DNA from: Acidobacteriota bacterium
Lineage (GTDB): Bacteria; Acidobacteriota; Vicinamibacteria; Vicinamibacterales; 2-12-FULL-66-21
Direction of reading: 5' to 3'
Length of the DNA: 47,541 bases
NCBI GenBank assembly: GCA_003222675.1
Contig: QHWT01000089.1
Location: forward strand, 1 to 47,541
The notes under the pieces are model-generated. The model did no database searches, was not told where the DNA came from, and was given only the letters and a program-made list of their open reading frames with translations. The translations under genes were made by a program, and so were the position numbers. How positions within the stretch are numbered: the first letter of the stretch is position 1; the number at the start of each line of letters is the position of its first letter. Below are positions 35,903-44,036 of the stretch, in pieces.

Positions 35903-36889
35903 TTGCTCTTCAAGGGACAGACGCTAGGTAAGTACAAGATCATCGCGCCGCTCGGCAGCGGCGGCTTTGGTACCGTCTACCTCGCACAGGACACCTGGAT
36001 CGACAAGAAGGTCGCGATCAAGGTTCCGCACCGGCAGGGGCTCGACTTCGGCGAGCTGTTGCGCGAGCCTCGGCTGCTCGCCTCCGTCAGTCATCCCAAC
36101 ATCGTCGCCATAACCACCGCGGAGAAGCAGGACAACATTTTCTTCATCGTGATGGAGTACGTGCACGGTGAAACGCTCGAGAGCATCATCGCCACGCGCG
36201 GCGCGCTCGAGCTGAACCGCGCGCTCGACTTCACCTGCCAGATCTGCAATGCGGTCGATCACGCGCACCGGCAGGGAGTGATCCATCGCGACCTGCGCCC
36301 GGCGAACGTGCTCGTCACCGAGCACGACATGTTGAAGGTCGCCGATTTCGGCACGTCCCGTTTCCTCGAGATCGCAGCGCACGGAACGACAGTCATCGGC
36401 AGCCCACCCTACATGGCGCCGGAGCAGTTCCACGGCAAGGCCGTGTTCGCGTCGGATCTGTATTCGCTGGGCGTGACGATGTACCAGATGCTCACGGGGA
36501 TCCTGCCGTACGATGCACCGGCCCCCGCGGAGCTCGACAAGTTGATGTCGGGGGAGCTCGTCTCGCCGCCGCGCCTCAAGAACCCATCAATCCCGAAGCA
36601 GATCAGCGACATCGTCATGAGGGCGATGGCACCGGATCCGGCGCATCGCTACCAGCGTGCGGCCGACCTGATGGAAGACGTCCTCGCCGCGCGCAACGCC
36701 ACGCGGACTCCCCCGGCGGGCGCGCTCCCCCGCGCGGCCGGCGGCGGACGCGCAGGGCGCGACGACGCGCAGAGCATCCAGAGCCGCTTGCGCGCCCGAG
36801 AGGCCCCCGCCGCCCGGTTCTGCTGGCACTGCCGTAAGCCGCTGCACGCGCGCACCGACCGCTGCCCGTTCTGCGGCGAAACCCAGTAG
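35903..36889 (+). CDS. Ser/Thr protein kinase with C-terminal zinc ribbon
   Basis: 328 residues from TTG 35903. A complete Hanks-type kinase domain: glycine loop GSGGFGTV (18-25), Lys40 in VAIK, catalytic HRDLRPANV with Asp130, DFG at 148-150, and the APE-type MAPEQ near 171-175. The loop Lys of HRDLKP is Arg. After about residue 265 comes an Ala/Arg/Gly-rich linker and a C-terminal ribbon CWHC..CPFC (last 20 residues) likely to bind zinc. There is no membrane helix, so it is cytoplasmic. It is probably active, in contrast to the pseudokinase at 13984. Targets are unknown; neighbours (rsmE, ilvE) give no clue. Confidence 0.9.
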   Translation: MLFKGQTLGKYKIIAPLGSGGFGTVYLAQDTWIDKKVAIKVPHRQGLDFGELLREPRLLASVSHPNIVAITTAEKQDNIFFIVMEYVHGETLESIIATRGALELNRALDFTCQICNAVDHAHRQGVIHRDLRPANVLVTEHDMLKVADFGTSRFLEIAAHGTTVIGSPPYMAPEQFHGKAVFASDLYSLGVTMYQMLTGILPYDAPAPAELDKLMSGELVSPPRLKNPSIPKQISDIVMRAMAPDPAHRYQRAADLMEDVLAARNATRTPPAGALPRAAGGGRAGRDDAQSIQSRLRAREAPAARFCWHCRKPLHARTDRCPFCGETQ

Positions 36890-36962
36890 GAACATTAGAA
36901 TGACTAGCGGGTTCAGGCCGGACCGGACCGCTGTGCTAACATCCGGCAATCCCGTAAATAGA

Positions 36963-36967
36963 AGGAG
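36963..36967 (+). promoter_or_regulatory. Strong ribosome binding site of ilvE
   Basis: AGGAG seven bases before the ATG at 36975, one of the clearest Shine-Dalgarno sites in the window; it fixes the ilvE start. Confidence 0.8.
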
Positions 36968-36974
36968 TGGGTAG

Positions 36975-37955
36975 ATGGCGTTTCCCGGCACCGGAAAAGT
37001 GTGGATGAACGGTTCGCTGGTCGAATGGGCCGATGCGAAGATTCACGTCGCGTCGCACGTGGTCCATTACGGCAGCGGCGTATTCGAAGGGGCGCGCTGC
37101 TATAGCACGCCTCGCGGCACCGCGTGCTTCCGGCTCGACGCGCACCTCCGCCGGCTGTTCGACTCCGCAAAGATTTATCGGATGGAACCGACCATCACTT
37201 ACTCCGAACTGCACGAGGCCGTTCTCGCGACGATCCGGACCAATGAATTCAAGGCGTGCTACCTGCGCCCGATCGTTTATCGCGGCTATCACACACTCGG
37301 CGTGAACCCCTTTCCGTGCCCGGTCGATATCGCGATCCTCGCCTGGGAATGGGGCGCGTATCTCGGGCAGGACGCGCTCACGAACGGCGTCGACGTCTGC
37401 GTGAGCTCGTGGGCGCGCGCCGCCCCCAATACCTTTCCCACGCTCGCCAAATCATCGGCGAACTACGCCAACTCGCAGTTGATCAAGATGGAAGCGCTCG
37501 CCGAGGGGTACAGCGAGGGCATCGCGCTCGACAGCTTTGGATACCTGAGCGAAGGCAGCGGCCAGAATCTTTTCATCGCACGCGACAACACGCTGTACAC
37601 GCCGCCGCTCACCGCTTCAATTCTGCCGGGCATCACGCGCAATTCCGTGATCACCCTCGCGAAGGACCTCGGATTCCACGTGCGTGAAGAGATGCTGCCG
37701 CGCGAGCTGCTCTACATCGCTGACGAGGCGTTCTTTGCCGGAACCGCCGTCGAGATCACGCCGATCCGATCGGTCGACAAGATCGCCATCGGCAACGGGC
37801 GCCGCGGACCGATGACCGAATCGATCCAGCAGGCGTTTTTCGATGTCATCAACGGCGAAGTCGCCGACCGTCATGGCTGGCTCGAATACGTCTATCCGGG
37901 CGAGCCCCATCAGGCCGTCGCCGCGACCGCCAGGACGGCCACTGCCCAGAAATAG
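36975..37955 (+). CDS. ilvE: Branched-chain amino acid aminotransferase (IlvE)
   Basis: 326 residues, a class IV PLP aminotransferase that transaminates the keto acids of leucine, isoleucine and valine with glutamate. Seen: the N-terminal GKVWMNGSLVEWADAKIHVASHVVHYGSGVFEGARCY, the substrate region CYLRPIVYRGYHTLGVNP, the PLP-lysine area AKSSANYANSQLIKMEALAEGYSEGIALD, LSEGSGQNLFIARDN, and EITPIRSVDKIAIGNGRRGPMTESIQQAFFDVINGE at the C-terminus. It stands alone, with its own ribosome binding site and a hairpin-rich spacer downstream. Confidence 0.94.
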   Translation: MAFPGTGKVWMNGSLVEWADAKIHVASHVVHYGSGVFEGARCYSTPRGTACFRLDAHLRRLFDSAKIYRMEPTITYSELHEAVLATIRTNEFKACYLRPIVYRGYHTLGVNPFPCPVDIAILAWEWGAYLGQDALTNGVDVCVSSWARAAPNTFPTLAKSSANYANSQLIKMEALAEGYSEGIALDSFGYLSEGSGQNLFIARDNTLYTPPLTASILPGITRNSVITLAKDLGFHVREEMLPRELLYIADEAFFAGTAVEITPIRSVDKIAIGNGRRGPMTESIQQAFFDVINGEVADRHGWLEYVYPGEPHQAVAATARTATAQK

Positions 37956-38014
37956 CGCTCACCTGTTACACTAGGGCACCCCAGCAAAGGCCACAGAAGC
38001 CGGCCACGGAAAAA

Positions 38015-38170
38015 CACAGAAGAACACAGACTTTCTGTGTTTCTTCTGTGGAACGCGTGTGCCTGGGTGTGCTTCGGCGTCTCTTTTGTGTCTTCCTGTT
38101 CTGGTGTCTTTCGGTGTTTTTGTGTCTTCGTGTGGTTGTCTGTGTTTTCTGTGTTTTCTGTGGCTGTCTG
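38015..38170. repeat. Long AACACAGA/TCTGTGTT hairpin and TGTGTTTTC simple repeat
   Basis: CACAGAAGAACACAGA (38015-38030), loop CTT, then TCTGTGTTTCTTCTGTG (38034-38050): a 16-pair stem with one bulged base. It is followed by T/G-rich phrases (TGTCTTC, GTGTTTTTGTGTC, CTGTGTTTTCTGTGTTTTC) to 38170. It lies between ilvE and the PilT gene. The composition is far less GC-rich than the surroundings. The hairpin could terminate ilvE. Confidence 0.75.
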
Positions 38171-38193
38171 AGGCGATCGGTTGCGTGGCACCT

Positions 38194-39348
38194 ATGCACA
38201 TTAACGATCTGTTGAAAACCGCGGTAGCCAGCGGCGCATCCGACCTGCACCTGAAAGTGGGCAGCTATCCGATGATGCGCGTGAACGGCACGCTCGTGGT
38301 GGCATCCGAAGCGAAGCGGCTGGATCGTCCCGATACCGAGGCGATGGCCCAGGGCATCTTCACGCCGGACCACCTGGAGAAGTTCCGCCGCAACCAGGAC
38401 GTCGATCTCGCGTACAGCGTGGCGGGGCTCGGACGCTTCCGGTGCAATGTGTTCCAGCAGCGCGGCACCGTCGGCCTCGTGCTGCGCGTGATTCCGACGC
38501 GCATCAAGTCGGTCGCCGAGCTCGGCCTGCCGCCGGTGCTCAAGAAAATCGCGCAGGAGGAACGTGGCCTCGTGCTCGTCACGGGCACGACGGGGAGCGG
38601 CAAGTCGACGACGCTCGCGGCAATGATCGATTACATCAACTCGATTCGCTCTGCGCACATCATGACCGTCGAGGATCCGATCGAGTACCTGCACCGCGAT
38701 CACATGTCGCTGGTGAATCAACGCGAAATCTCCGTGGACGCGCTGTCGTTCGCGCACGCCCTTCGCGCCGCGCTCCGCCAGGATCCGGATGTCATTCTCG
38801 TCGGCGAAATGCGCGATTACGAGACGATCGAGACGGCGCTGCACGCGGCGGAGACGGGCCATCTGGTCCTGTCGACGCTGCACACGCTCGATGCCACCGA
38901 GACGATCAACCGCATCATCTCGGTGTTCCCGCCGCACCAGCAGCGGCAGGTCCGCATTCAGCTCGCGAGCGTGTTGAAAGCCGTCATCTCGCAGAGGCTC
39001 ATGCCACGCGCGGATGCAGTCGGCCGCGCTGCCGCCGTCGAGGTGATGGTGACCACCGCCTATATCCGCGATTGCATTGTTGACAAAGACAAGACCGCGC
39101 ATATCTATGGCGCGATCACTGCGGGCGGATCCCAATACGGCATGCAGACCTTCGATCAGTCGATCTTCGGCCTCTATCAGGCAGGCTACGTGTCGCTCGA
39201 AGAAGCGCTGCGCTGGACGTCGAATGTCGACGACTTCAAGCTGAAGGTCCAGGGCATTTCGTCTTCCACGGAGATGTCGCGCGCAACGCCGCCAGCTGTC
39301 GAACCCACCAGAGCAGGCATGCCGGAGATCACGCGATTCGGGGGATAA
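38194..39348 (+). CDS. pilT: PilT-family type IV pilus retraction ATPase
   Basis: 384 residues from ATG 38194 (MHINDLLKTAVASGASDLHLKVG, the conventional start); an open frame extends upstream only through simple repeats. It is a hexameric secretion-type ATPase that drives pilus disassembly and twitching. Seen: Walker A GTTGSGKSTT at 131-140, the Asp box MTVEDPIEYLHRDHMSLVNQRE, Walker B DVILVGEMRD, the His box TGHLVLSTLHTLDATETINRI, and the PilT-like C-terminal region ISQRLMPRADAVGRAAAVEVMVTT. No pilin or other pil gene is adjacent. PilT and PilU are hard to separate by eye. Confidence 0.92.
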   Translation: MHINDLLKTAVASGASDLHLKVGSYPMMRVNGTLVVASEAKRLDRPDTEAMAQGIFTPDHLEKFRRNQDVDLAYSVAGLGRFRCNVFQQRGTVGLVLRVIPTRIKSVAELGLPPVLKKIAQEERGLVLVTGTTGSGKSTTLAAMIDYINSIRSAHIMTVEDPIEYLHRDHMSLVNQREISVDALSFAHALRAALRQDPDVILVGEMRDYETIETALHAAETGHLVLSTLHTLDATETINRIISVFPPHQQRQVRIQLASVLKAVISQRLMPRADAVGRAAAVEVMVTTAYIRDCIVDKDKTAHIYGAITAGGSQYGMQTFDQSIFGLYQAGYVSLEEALRWTSNVDDFKLKVQGISSSTEMSRATPPAVEPTRAGMPEITRFGG

Positions 39349-39351
39349 AAC

Positions 39352-39435
39352 GGCTCAGAGCTCATGCCACAGGGCTTATGCTGGCTCAAGGCCGAACCCG
39401 GTCGTCAGCCATGGGCCCGCCTCGAGCCATGAGTC
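39352..39435. repeat. Degenerate CATGAGT / GAGCTCATG phrases before recX
   Basis: The spacer between the pilT homologue and recX holds GGCTCAGAGCTCATG, GGCTCAAGG and GAGCCATGAGTCATGAGTCACGAG. The recX ATG lies within the last phrase, and no standard ribosome binding site precedes it. Confidence 0.55.
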
Positions 39436-39915
39436 ATGAGTCACGAGCCCTCCGCCTACGCTGACGGCGTGCGGATGCTGGCGCGGCGCGAACTGTCGGC
39501 GGCGCAGCTCAAGGCACGGTTGCTCGAACGCGAACACGCCGCGAAGGACGTCGACGCGGCAATCGAGCAGTTGCGCGAGAGCGGGGCGCTCGACGACGCA
39601 CGCGTCGCGCGCGCGTATACGGAGACCGCGCTCAAAGTGAAAGGGCGCGGCCGGCTGCGCATCCAGCGCGAGCTGAACGAGATGGGTATTCCGCGCGAGA
39701 TCGCGGCTGCCGCCCTGGCGGACGCGTTCGGCGAGGTCGACGAGCGCGGGTTGATCGCGAAAGCGCTCAAGAAAAAACTGCGCGGACCGCAGAAGATCGA
39801 CACGCCTCAGGAATACGGGCGCGTTTACCAGTTCCTCATCCGCCAAGGTTTCTCCCCTGCTGCAGTGTCCGCGGCGCTGCGCGCCTTCCGCAAACGGGGC
39901 GATCCGCTAGAATAA
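39436..39915 (+). CDS. recX: Regulatory protein RecX
   Basis: 159 residues, usual size. RecX binds RecA filaments and limits recombinase activity. Seen: YADGVRMLARRELSAAQLKARLLEREHAAKDVDAAIEQLRESGALDDARVARAYTE, the typical first helical repeat; GRGRLRIQRELNEMGIPREIAAAAL in the second; and a third helical repeat near the end. ATG 39436 overlaps another ATG in a different frame within a short repeat. recA is not upstream here; the neighbour is a pilT homologue. alaS follows five bases later, as in many bacteria. Confidence 0.9.
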   Translation: MSHEPSAYADGVRMLARRELSAAQLKARLLEREHAAKDVDAAIEQLRESGALDDARVARAYTETALKVKGRGRLRIQRELNEMGIPREIAAAALADAFGEVDERGLIAKALKKKLRGPQKIDTPQEYGRVYQFLIRQGFSPAAVSAALRAFRKRGDPLE

Positions 39916-39919
39916 CCGG

Positions 39920-42628
39920 ATGGATTCCCGCGAAATCCGCAGCAGTTTCCTCAAGTATTTCGAGAAGAACGCACACACGATCGTGTCCAGCTCCTCGCTC
40001 GTACCCGCAGACGATCCCACCCTGCTCTTCACCAACGCCGGGATGAACCAGTTCAAGGACGTGTTCCTCGGGCGCGAGAAACGGCCGTACAAACGTGCGA
40101 CCACGTCGCAGAAGTGCATGCGCGTCAGCGGGAAGCACAATGACCTCGACAACGTGGGCCCGTCGCTGCGGCATCACACCTTTTTCGAGATGCTCGGGAA
40201 CTTCTCGTTCGGCGACTATTTCAAGAACGACGCGATCCCGTTCGCGTGGACGTTGCTCACCGAGGTGTGGAACCTGCCCGCAGATCGTCTGTTCCCCACG
40301 ATGTTCAAAGGCGAATCCGGGATCCCGCGCGACGACGAGGCTTTCTGGATCTGGCAGAAGCTGGTGCCCCCGACGCGCATCACCGAGCTTGGCCTGGCGG
40401 AGAACTTCTGGCAGATGGGAGACACCGGCCCCTGCGGCCGCTGCTCGGAGATCCATTACTTCCGAGGCAACCACTATCCCTGCGAAGAGGAACAGCGCGG
40501 CAACCTCTGCGGGGGCCTCGACTGCAGCTGCGACCGCTACGTCGAGATCTGGAACAACGTGTTCATGGAGTTCGATCGACAGCCGGACGGCACGCTGCAG
40601 CCGCTCCCGGCGCCGTCGATCGACACGGGCATGGGCCTCGAGCGGATCACCGCGGTGATACAGGGCAAGCTCTCGAATTACGACACCGACCTCTTCACAC
40701 CCATCCTCGCGGCTATCGGCGCGCGCGCGGGACGCACGTACGGCGCGACGCTCGATGGTCCCGCGGACATCTCGGTACGGGTAATTGCCGATCACCTGCG
40801 CGCGATGACGTTCCTCATCGGCGACGGCGTGGTGCCCTCCAACGAATGGCGCGGCTACGTGCTTCGCAAGATCATGCGGCGCGCGATGCGCCACGGGAAG
40901 AAGCTCGGCATCGCTGAGCCCTTTCTGCATTCGCTGGTCGACGTCATCGTCGCCGAGATGGGCGCCGCGTATCCCGAGTTGCGCATCGGCCGCGACGCCA
41001 TCGTGCAGGTCGTCCGCAGCGAAGAGGAGCGATTCGATGCCGTCCTCACGGCCGGTTTGCCGCGACTGGAAGACGTACTCGATCGCGCCGCGGCCGGCTC
41101 GAAGATTGTTCCGGGCGACGAAGCGTTTCGCCTGTACGACTCGCTGGGCGTGCCGCTCGATTTCATCGAGGACCTCTCCACCCAGCGAGGATTGACGATC
41201 GATCGCGCCGGGTACGAACGCGCGATGGAGGGGCAGCGGGAACGCGCGCGCGCCGGCAGCGCCTTCGAGACGAAGAAGACGCAGGAATTCGTGTATGCGT
41301 CTGACGAGGCGCGCAAGTCCGCGCTTGCGCCCGGCGATCAGTTCGACGGCTATACGTCGACGACCGTCACGGGCGTGCCCGTGATCGCGGTGTTCGATGC
41401 GGACCGTAAGCAGGTGTCGTCGCTCACGGAAGGGCAGAACGGTTTCATCGTGCTCGAGCGCACGCCGTTTTATGTCGAATCGGGTGGGCAGGTCTCCGAC
41501 AGCGGCCGCATCGCGAACGAGGCCAACGGCTCCATCGCCACCGTGTCGGCGCTCGTGCGGCTGACGCCCGGCGGACCGCGCGCGCACCGCGTCGCCGTCA
41601 CGCGCGGAACGTTCAAGCCGCGCGATCTCGTCACCGCGGTGGTCGACGCCGAGGTGCGCGATGCGACGCGCCGGAACCACACCGCGACGCACCTGCTCCA
41701 TGCAGCGCTCCGCCAGGTGCTCGGCACTCACGTGAAGCAGGCCGGCTCGCTCGTGGCGCCGGACCGGCTGCGCTTCGACTTCGTGCACTTCGCCGCGATT
41801 CCGCGCGACGAGCTCGATCGGATCGAACGCATCGTCAACGAGCAGATCTTTCGTAACACGCCGGTGCAGACCGACGTGCGGTCGACGGAGGATGCCATCG
41901 CGGCGGGCGCGATGGCGCTCTTCGGCGAGAAGTACGGCGATCGCGTCCGCGTTGTGTCGGTGCCGGGGTTCAGCCTCGAGTTGTGCGGTGGGACGCACGT
42001 CCGCGCGACGGGAGACATCGGTCCGTTCGTCATCACGCAGGAAGGAGGCGTCGCGGCCGGCGTGCGCCGCATCGAGGCGCTCACCGGCGCTGGCGCCGTC
42101 GCGTTCCATCAGCAGCAGCGCGCTGCGCTCGAACGCATCCTCGCCGCGCTGAACACCACCGCGAGTCAGAGCCTTGAGACCGTGCAGCGCCTGCAGGCCG
42201 ACTCGCGTCGTCTCGCGCGAGAGGTGGAGCAGCTGAAGATGAAGGTGGCGCTCGGCGGAGCCGCGCCCGGCGATGCCGCGCCGGACGACATGCACGACGT
42301 CAACGGCGTGAACGTGATCGCGCGTCGAGTGACTGGTCTCGAGAAGAGTGCGCTGCGCGGCCTCTCCGATTCGCTGCGCGATCGTCTCGGCAGCGGGATC
42401 GTCGTCATCGCGTCGGAGAACGACGGCAAGGTCGCCTTGGTCGTCTCAGTCACGAAAGATCTGACCAGCCGCATCCAGGCCGGACGCATCGTGAAGGAAA
42501 TCGCGCCCATCGTCGGAGGCGGCGGCGGAGGGCGGCCGGAGTTTGCGGAAGCGGGGGGCAAGGATCCGACGAAAATCGACGACCTGATCCGACGCGCTCC
42601 CGGCGCGATCGCTGCCCTGCTCGGCTGA
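39920..42628 (+). CDS. alaS: Alanyl-tRNA synthetase
   Basis: 902 residues, full length. It charges tRNA-Ala. The class II catalytic core starts DSREIRSSFLKYFEKNAHTIVSSSSLVPADDPTLLFTNAGMNQFKDVFLG; GDTGPCGRCSEIHY and the tRNA-recognition domain follow. The editing domain has the HxxxH zinc motif HTATHLLHAALRQVLG and CGGTHVRATGDIG. The C-terminal C-Ala domain ends GGGGGGRPEFAEAGGKDPTKIDDLIRRAPGAI. The start at ATG 39920 is five bases after recX, suggesting cotranscription. A TGTGCCGT..ACGGCACA hairpin follows the stop. Confidence 0.97.
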   Translation: MDSREIRSSFLKYFEKNAHTIVSSSSLVPADDPTLLFTNAGMNQFKDVFLGREKRPYKRATTSQKCMRVSGKHNDLDNVGPSLRHHTFFEMLGNFSFGDYFKNDAIPFAWTLLTEVWNLPADRLFPTMFKGESGIPRDDEAFWIWQKLVPPTRITELGLAENFWQMGDTGPCGRCSEIHYFRGNHYPCEEEQRGNLCGGLDCSCDRYVEIWNNVFMEFDRQPDGTLQPLPAPSIDTGMGLERITAVIQGKLSNYDTDLFTPILAAIGARAGRTYGATLDGPADISVRVIADHLRAMTFLIGDGVVPSNEWRGYVLRKIMRRAMRHGKKLGIAEPFLHSLVDVIVAEMGAAYPELRIGRDAIVQVVRSEEERFDAVLTAGLPRLEDVLDRAAAGSKIVPGDEAFRLYDSLGVPLDFIEDLSTQRGLTIDRAGYERAMEGQRERARAGSAFETKKTQEFVYASDEARKSALAPGDQFDGYTSTTVTGVPVIAVFDADRKQVSSLTEGQNGFIVLERTPFYVESGGQVSDSGRIANEANGSIATVSALVRLTPGGPRAHRVAVTRGTFKPRDLVTAVVDAEVRDATRRNHTATHLLHAALRQVLGTHVKQAGSLVAPDRLRFDFVHFAAIPRDELDRIERIVNEQIFRNTPVQTDVRSTEDAIAAGAMALFGEKYGDRVRVVSVPGFSLELCGGTHVRATGDIGPFVITQEGGVAAGVRRIEALTGAGAVAFHQQQRAALERILAALNTTASQSLETVQRLQADSRRLAREVEQLKMKVALGGAAPGDAAPDDMHDVNGVNVIARRVTGLEKSALRGLSDSLRDRLGSGIVVIASENDGKVALVVSVTKDLTSRIQAGRIVKEIAPIVGGGGGGRPEFAEAGGKDPTKIDDLIRRAPGAIAALLG

Positions 42629-42643
42629 TCACATCTTTGCGGG

Positions 42644-42665
42644 TGTGCCGTGCAGAAACGGCACA
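42644..42665 (+). terminator. TGTGCCGT-6-ACGGCACA hairpin after alaS
   Basis: A perfect 8-base stem with a six-base loop, 16 bases beyond the alaS stop. It is not followed by a U-tract, so the termination mode is uncertain. Confidence 0.5.
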
Positions 42666-42720
42666 TCCGGCCCGATAAATCCTCCGTAAGTCATTGAAAT
42701 CCTACGGCAAGACGCTTGCC

Positions 42721-42749
42721 TTGAGACAGAGGTCGAGCTCGGCTAAACT
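42721..42749 (+). promoter_or_regulatory. Predicted promoter of the lytic transglycosylase gene
   Basis: TTGAGA (42721-42726), a 17-base spacer and TAAACT (42744-42749); the expected start point near 42756 precedes the ATG at 42769. This spacing supports the shorter start over one at 42694, which would lie upstream of the promoter. Confidence 0.55.
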
Positions 42750-42768
42750 GTTGAGCTCAAACCAACTC

Positions 42769-43482
42769 ATGGTCCGAAGACTGCTCCTCGCCGCCGCGCT
42801 TTGCGCGCTGACGCCCTCGGTGGCGCATGCCCAGATTTATGCGTGGAGGGACACCGCCGGCAACCTGGTGCTGTCCGACACCCCCAAGGATCCGTCGGCG
42901 AAGACCTACGCTGTCACGCCGGCGGCCGGGACTCCATCGGGCGGCATCCGCACGACGAAAGTCGCGTTCAGCCGCCGGGCCGCCGAGTACAACGATCTCA
43001 TCGTGGAGCACTCGACGCGGCACGCGCTGAGCCCCGATTTCGTCCGCGCCGTCATCCAGGCGGAGTCGGCTTTCAACCCGCGCGCACGATCGCTGAAGGG
43101 CGCGATGGGGCTCATGCAGTTGATGCCGCAGACCGCGCGCGCGTACGGTGTGTTCGATCCTTTCAACGCCGCGGAGAACATCCGCGCCGGCGTCGCGTAT
43201 CTGAGGAGCCTTCTCGACCGATTCAATCAGGACGAATCGCTCGCGCTGGCTGCCTACAACGCCGGACCAGCCGCCGTAGAGAAATACGGGCGCAGCGTGC
43301 CGCCCTACAAAGAGACACGCAGCTACGTCGCGAAGATTCGCGGCGCCGCATCGCAGCCTGCCGCACCGCCCGCGACGCGGGTCTTCAAGACCATCGACAT
43401 CATCGATGGCCGCCCCGTGATCCGTTACACGAACAAGCCCGCGGAAGGGGCGAATGTCGTGACAGCGGCCGATCGGCGGTAG
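42769..43482 (+). CDS. Secreted lytic transglycosylase (Slt/MltE-like) with DUF4124
   Basis: 237 residues from ATG 42769; an earlier ATG at 42694 would bury the signal peptide. Signal peptide MVRRLLLAAALCALTPSVAHA, then a DUF4124-like module QIYAWRDTAGNLVLSDTPKD, then a goose-lysozyme-like SLT domain with catalytic Glu99 (VIQAESAFNPRARSLKGAMGLMQLMPQTARAYGV) and SLALAAYNAGPAAVEKYG. It cleaves peptidoglycan glycan strands in the periplasm with 1,6-anhydro product formation. It stands alone between alaS and an S4-domain gene. Confidence 0.92.
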   Translation: MVRRLLLAAALCALTPSVAHAQIYAWRDTAGNLVLSDTPKDPSAKTYAVTPAAGTPSGGIRTTKVAFSRRAAEYNDLIVEHSTRHALSPDFVRAVIQAESAFNPRARSLKGAMGLMQLMPQTARAYGVFDPFNAAENIRAGVAYLRSLLDRFNQDESLALAAYNAGPAAVEKYGRSVPPYKETRSYVAKIRGAASQPAAPPATRVFKTIDIIDGRPVIRYTNKPAEGANVVTAADRR

Positions 43483-43511
43483 GGCTTCGGGCTTCAGGCT
43501 TCAGGGTTCAG
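43483..43511. repeat. GGCTTCAGG micro-repeat after the transglycosylase
   Basis: GGCTTCGGGCTTCAGGCTTCAGGGTTCAG: four near copies of a 7-8 base phrase starting right at the stop codon. Confidence 0.65.
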
Positions 43512-43550
43512 AGCTGTATCTGTGTTTGCGTGTGGCGATAACATCTGGAG

Positions 43551-43931
43551 ATGCGGCTGGACCTGTGGCTCGATGTCAGTTGCCTCTTCAAGACCCGCAG
43601 CGAAGCGCAGAAGGCCTGCCGCGGCGGCAAGGTAGATATCAACGGACAGGCGGCCAAGCCACACCGCGAGATCAAACCTGGCGATGAAGTCGAGATCACG
43701 AGGCGATTCGGCAGACGTCAGAAAGTCGTGGTGAAGGGGATGTCGGATCAGCACATCCCCAAGGCGGACGCGCGGCTACTTTACGACGACCTGACGCCAA
43801 AGCCTACGTCAGAAGAGGTCGAGATGCGTCGTATCGCGCGTATGGCGGCCCCGTTCACGCGTCCGGCCTCAGCCGGCGCGCCGGATCGCCGTGAGCGACG
43901 CGCCCTGCGCCGCCTCAAAGGGCGCGGCTGA
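43551..43931 (+). CDS. S4-domain RNA-binding protein, Hsp15-like
   Basis: 126 residues. The N-terminal S4 domain (MRLDLWLDVSCLFKTRSEAQKACRGGKVDINGQAAKPHREIKPGDEVEI) matches the Hsp15/HslR group, which binds stalled 50S subunits carrying peptidyl-tRNA. The C-terminus is basic and contains RPASAGAPDRRERRALRRL, partly encoded by a CCGGCctcaGCCGG palindrome. GGAG directly touches the ATG, an unusually short spacing. It lies between the transglycosylase and the rpsT leader. The family is reasonably clear; the Hsp15 role is by analogy. Confidence 0.82.
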   Translation: MRLDLWLDVSCLFKTRSEAQKACRGGKVDINGQAAKPHREIKPGDEVEITRRFGRRQKVVVKGMSDQHIPKADARLLYDDLTPKPTSEEVEMRRIARMAAPFTRPASAGAPDRRERRALRRLKGRG

Positions 43932-43943
43932 CCTGCGCTGTGG

Positions 43944-43949
43944 TAGAAT
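43944..43949 (+). promoter_or_regulatory. Possible -10 element of rpsT
   Basis: TAGAAT upstream of the structured rpsT leader. No clear -35. Confidence 0.35.
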
Positions 43950-43960
43950 CAGGAGTTTGT

Positions 43961-44002
43961 GACGGAGCGGTAAGGCCGTTCCGGGGCGCTCACGCTCCTG
44001 TC
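43961..44002 (+). promoter_or_regulatory. Hairpin leader of rpsT, possible S20 autoregulatory site
   Basis: GACGGAGCG (43961-43969) pairs with CGCTCCtGTC (43993-44002), enclosing an internal CGG..CCG stem. It lies 35 bases before the rpsT ATG. Autoregulation of S20 is known in enterobacteria, but this fold is not known to be conserved, so the role is inference. A terminator for the upstream S4 gene is the alternative. Confidence 0.35.
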
Positions 44003-44011
44003 AGCAGTTCG

Positions 44012-44032
44012 GCATTCAGCATTCAGCATTTG
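44012..44032. repeat. GCATTCA micro-repeat before rpsT
   Basis: GCATTCAGCATTCAGCATT, 2.7 copies of a 7-base phrase, in the place where the rpsT ribosome binding site would be expected. Confidence 0.7.
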
Positions 44033-44036
44033 ACCT

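Noticed and set aside
38059-38193. Longer N-terminus for the PilT homologue
   Set aside because: The extra residues are encoded by T/G simple repeats (Cys/Phe/Leu-rich) and MHINDLLKTA is the conventional PilT start.
42629-42720. Riboswitch between alaS and the transglycosylase
   Set aside because: Only an 8-base hairpin is clear, and the predicted promoter lies downstream of it, so it would not be in the leader.
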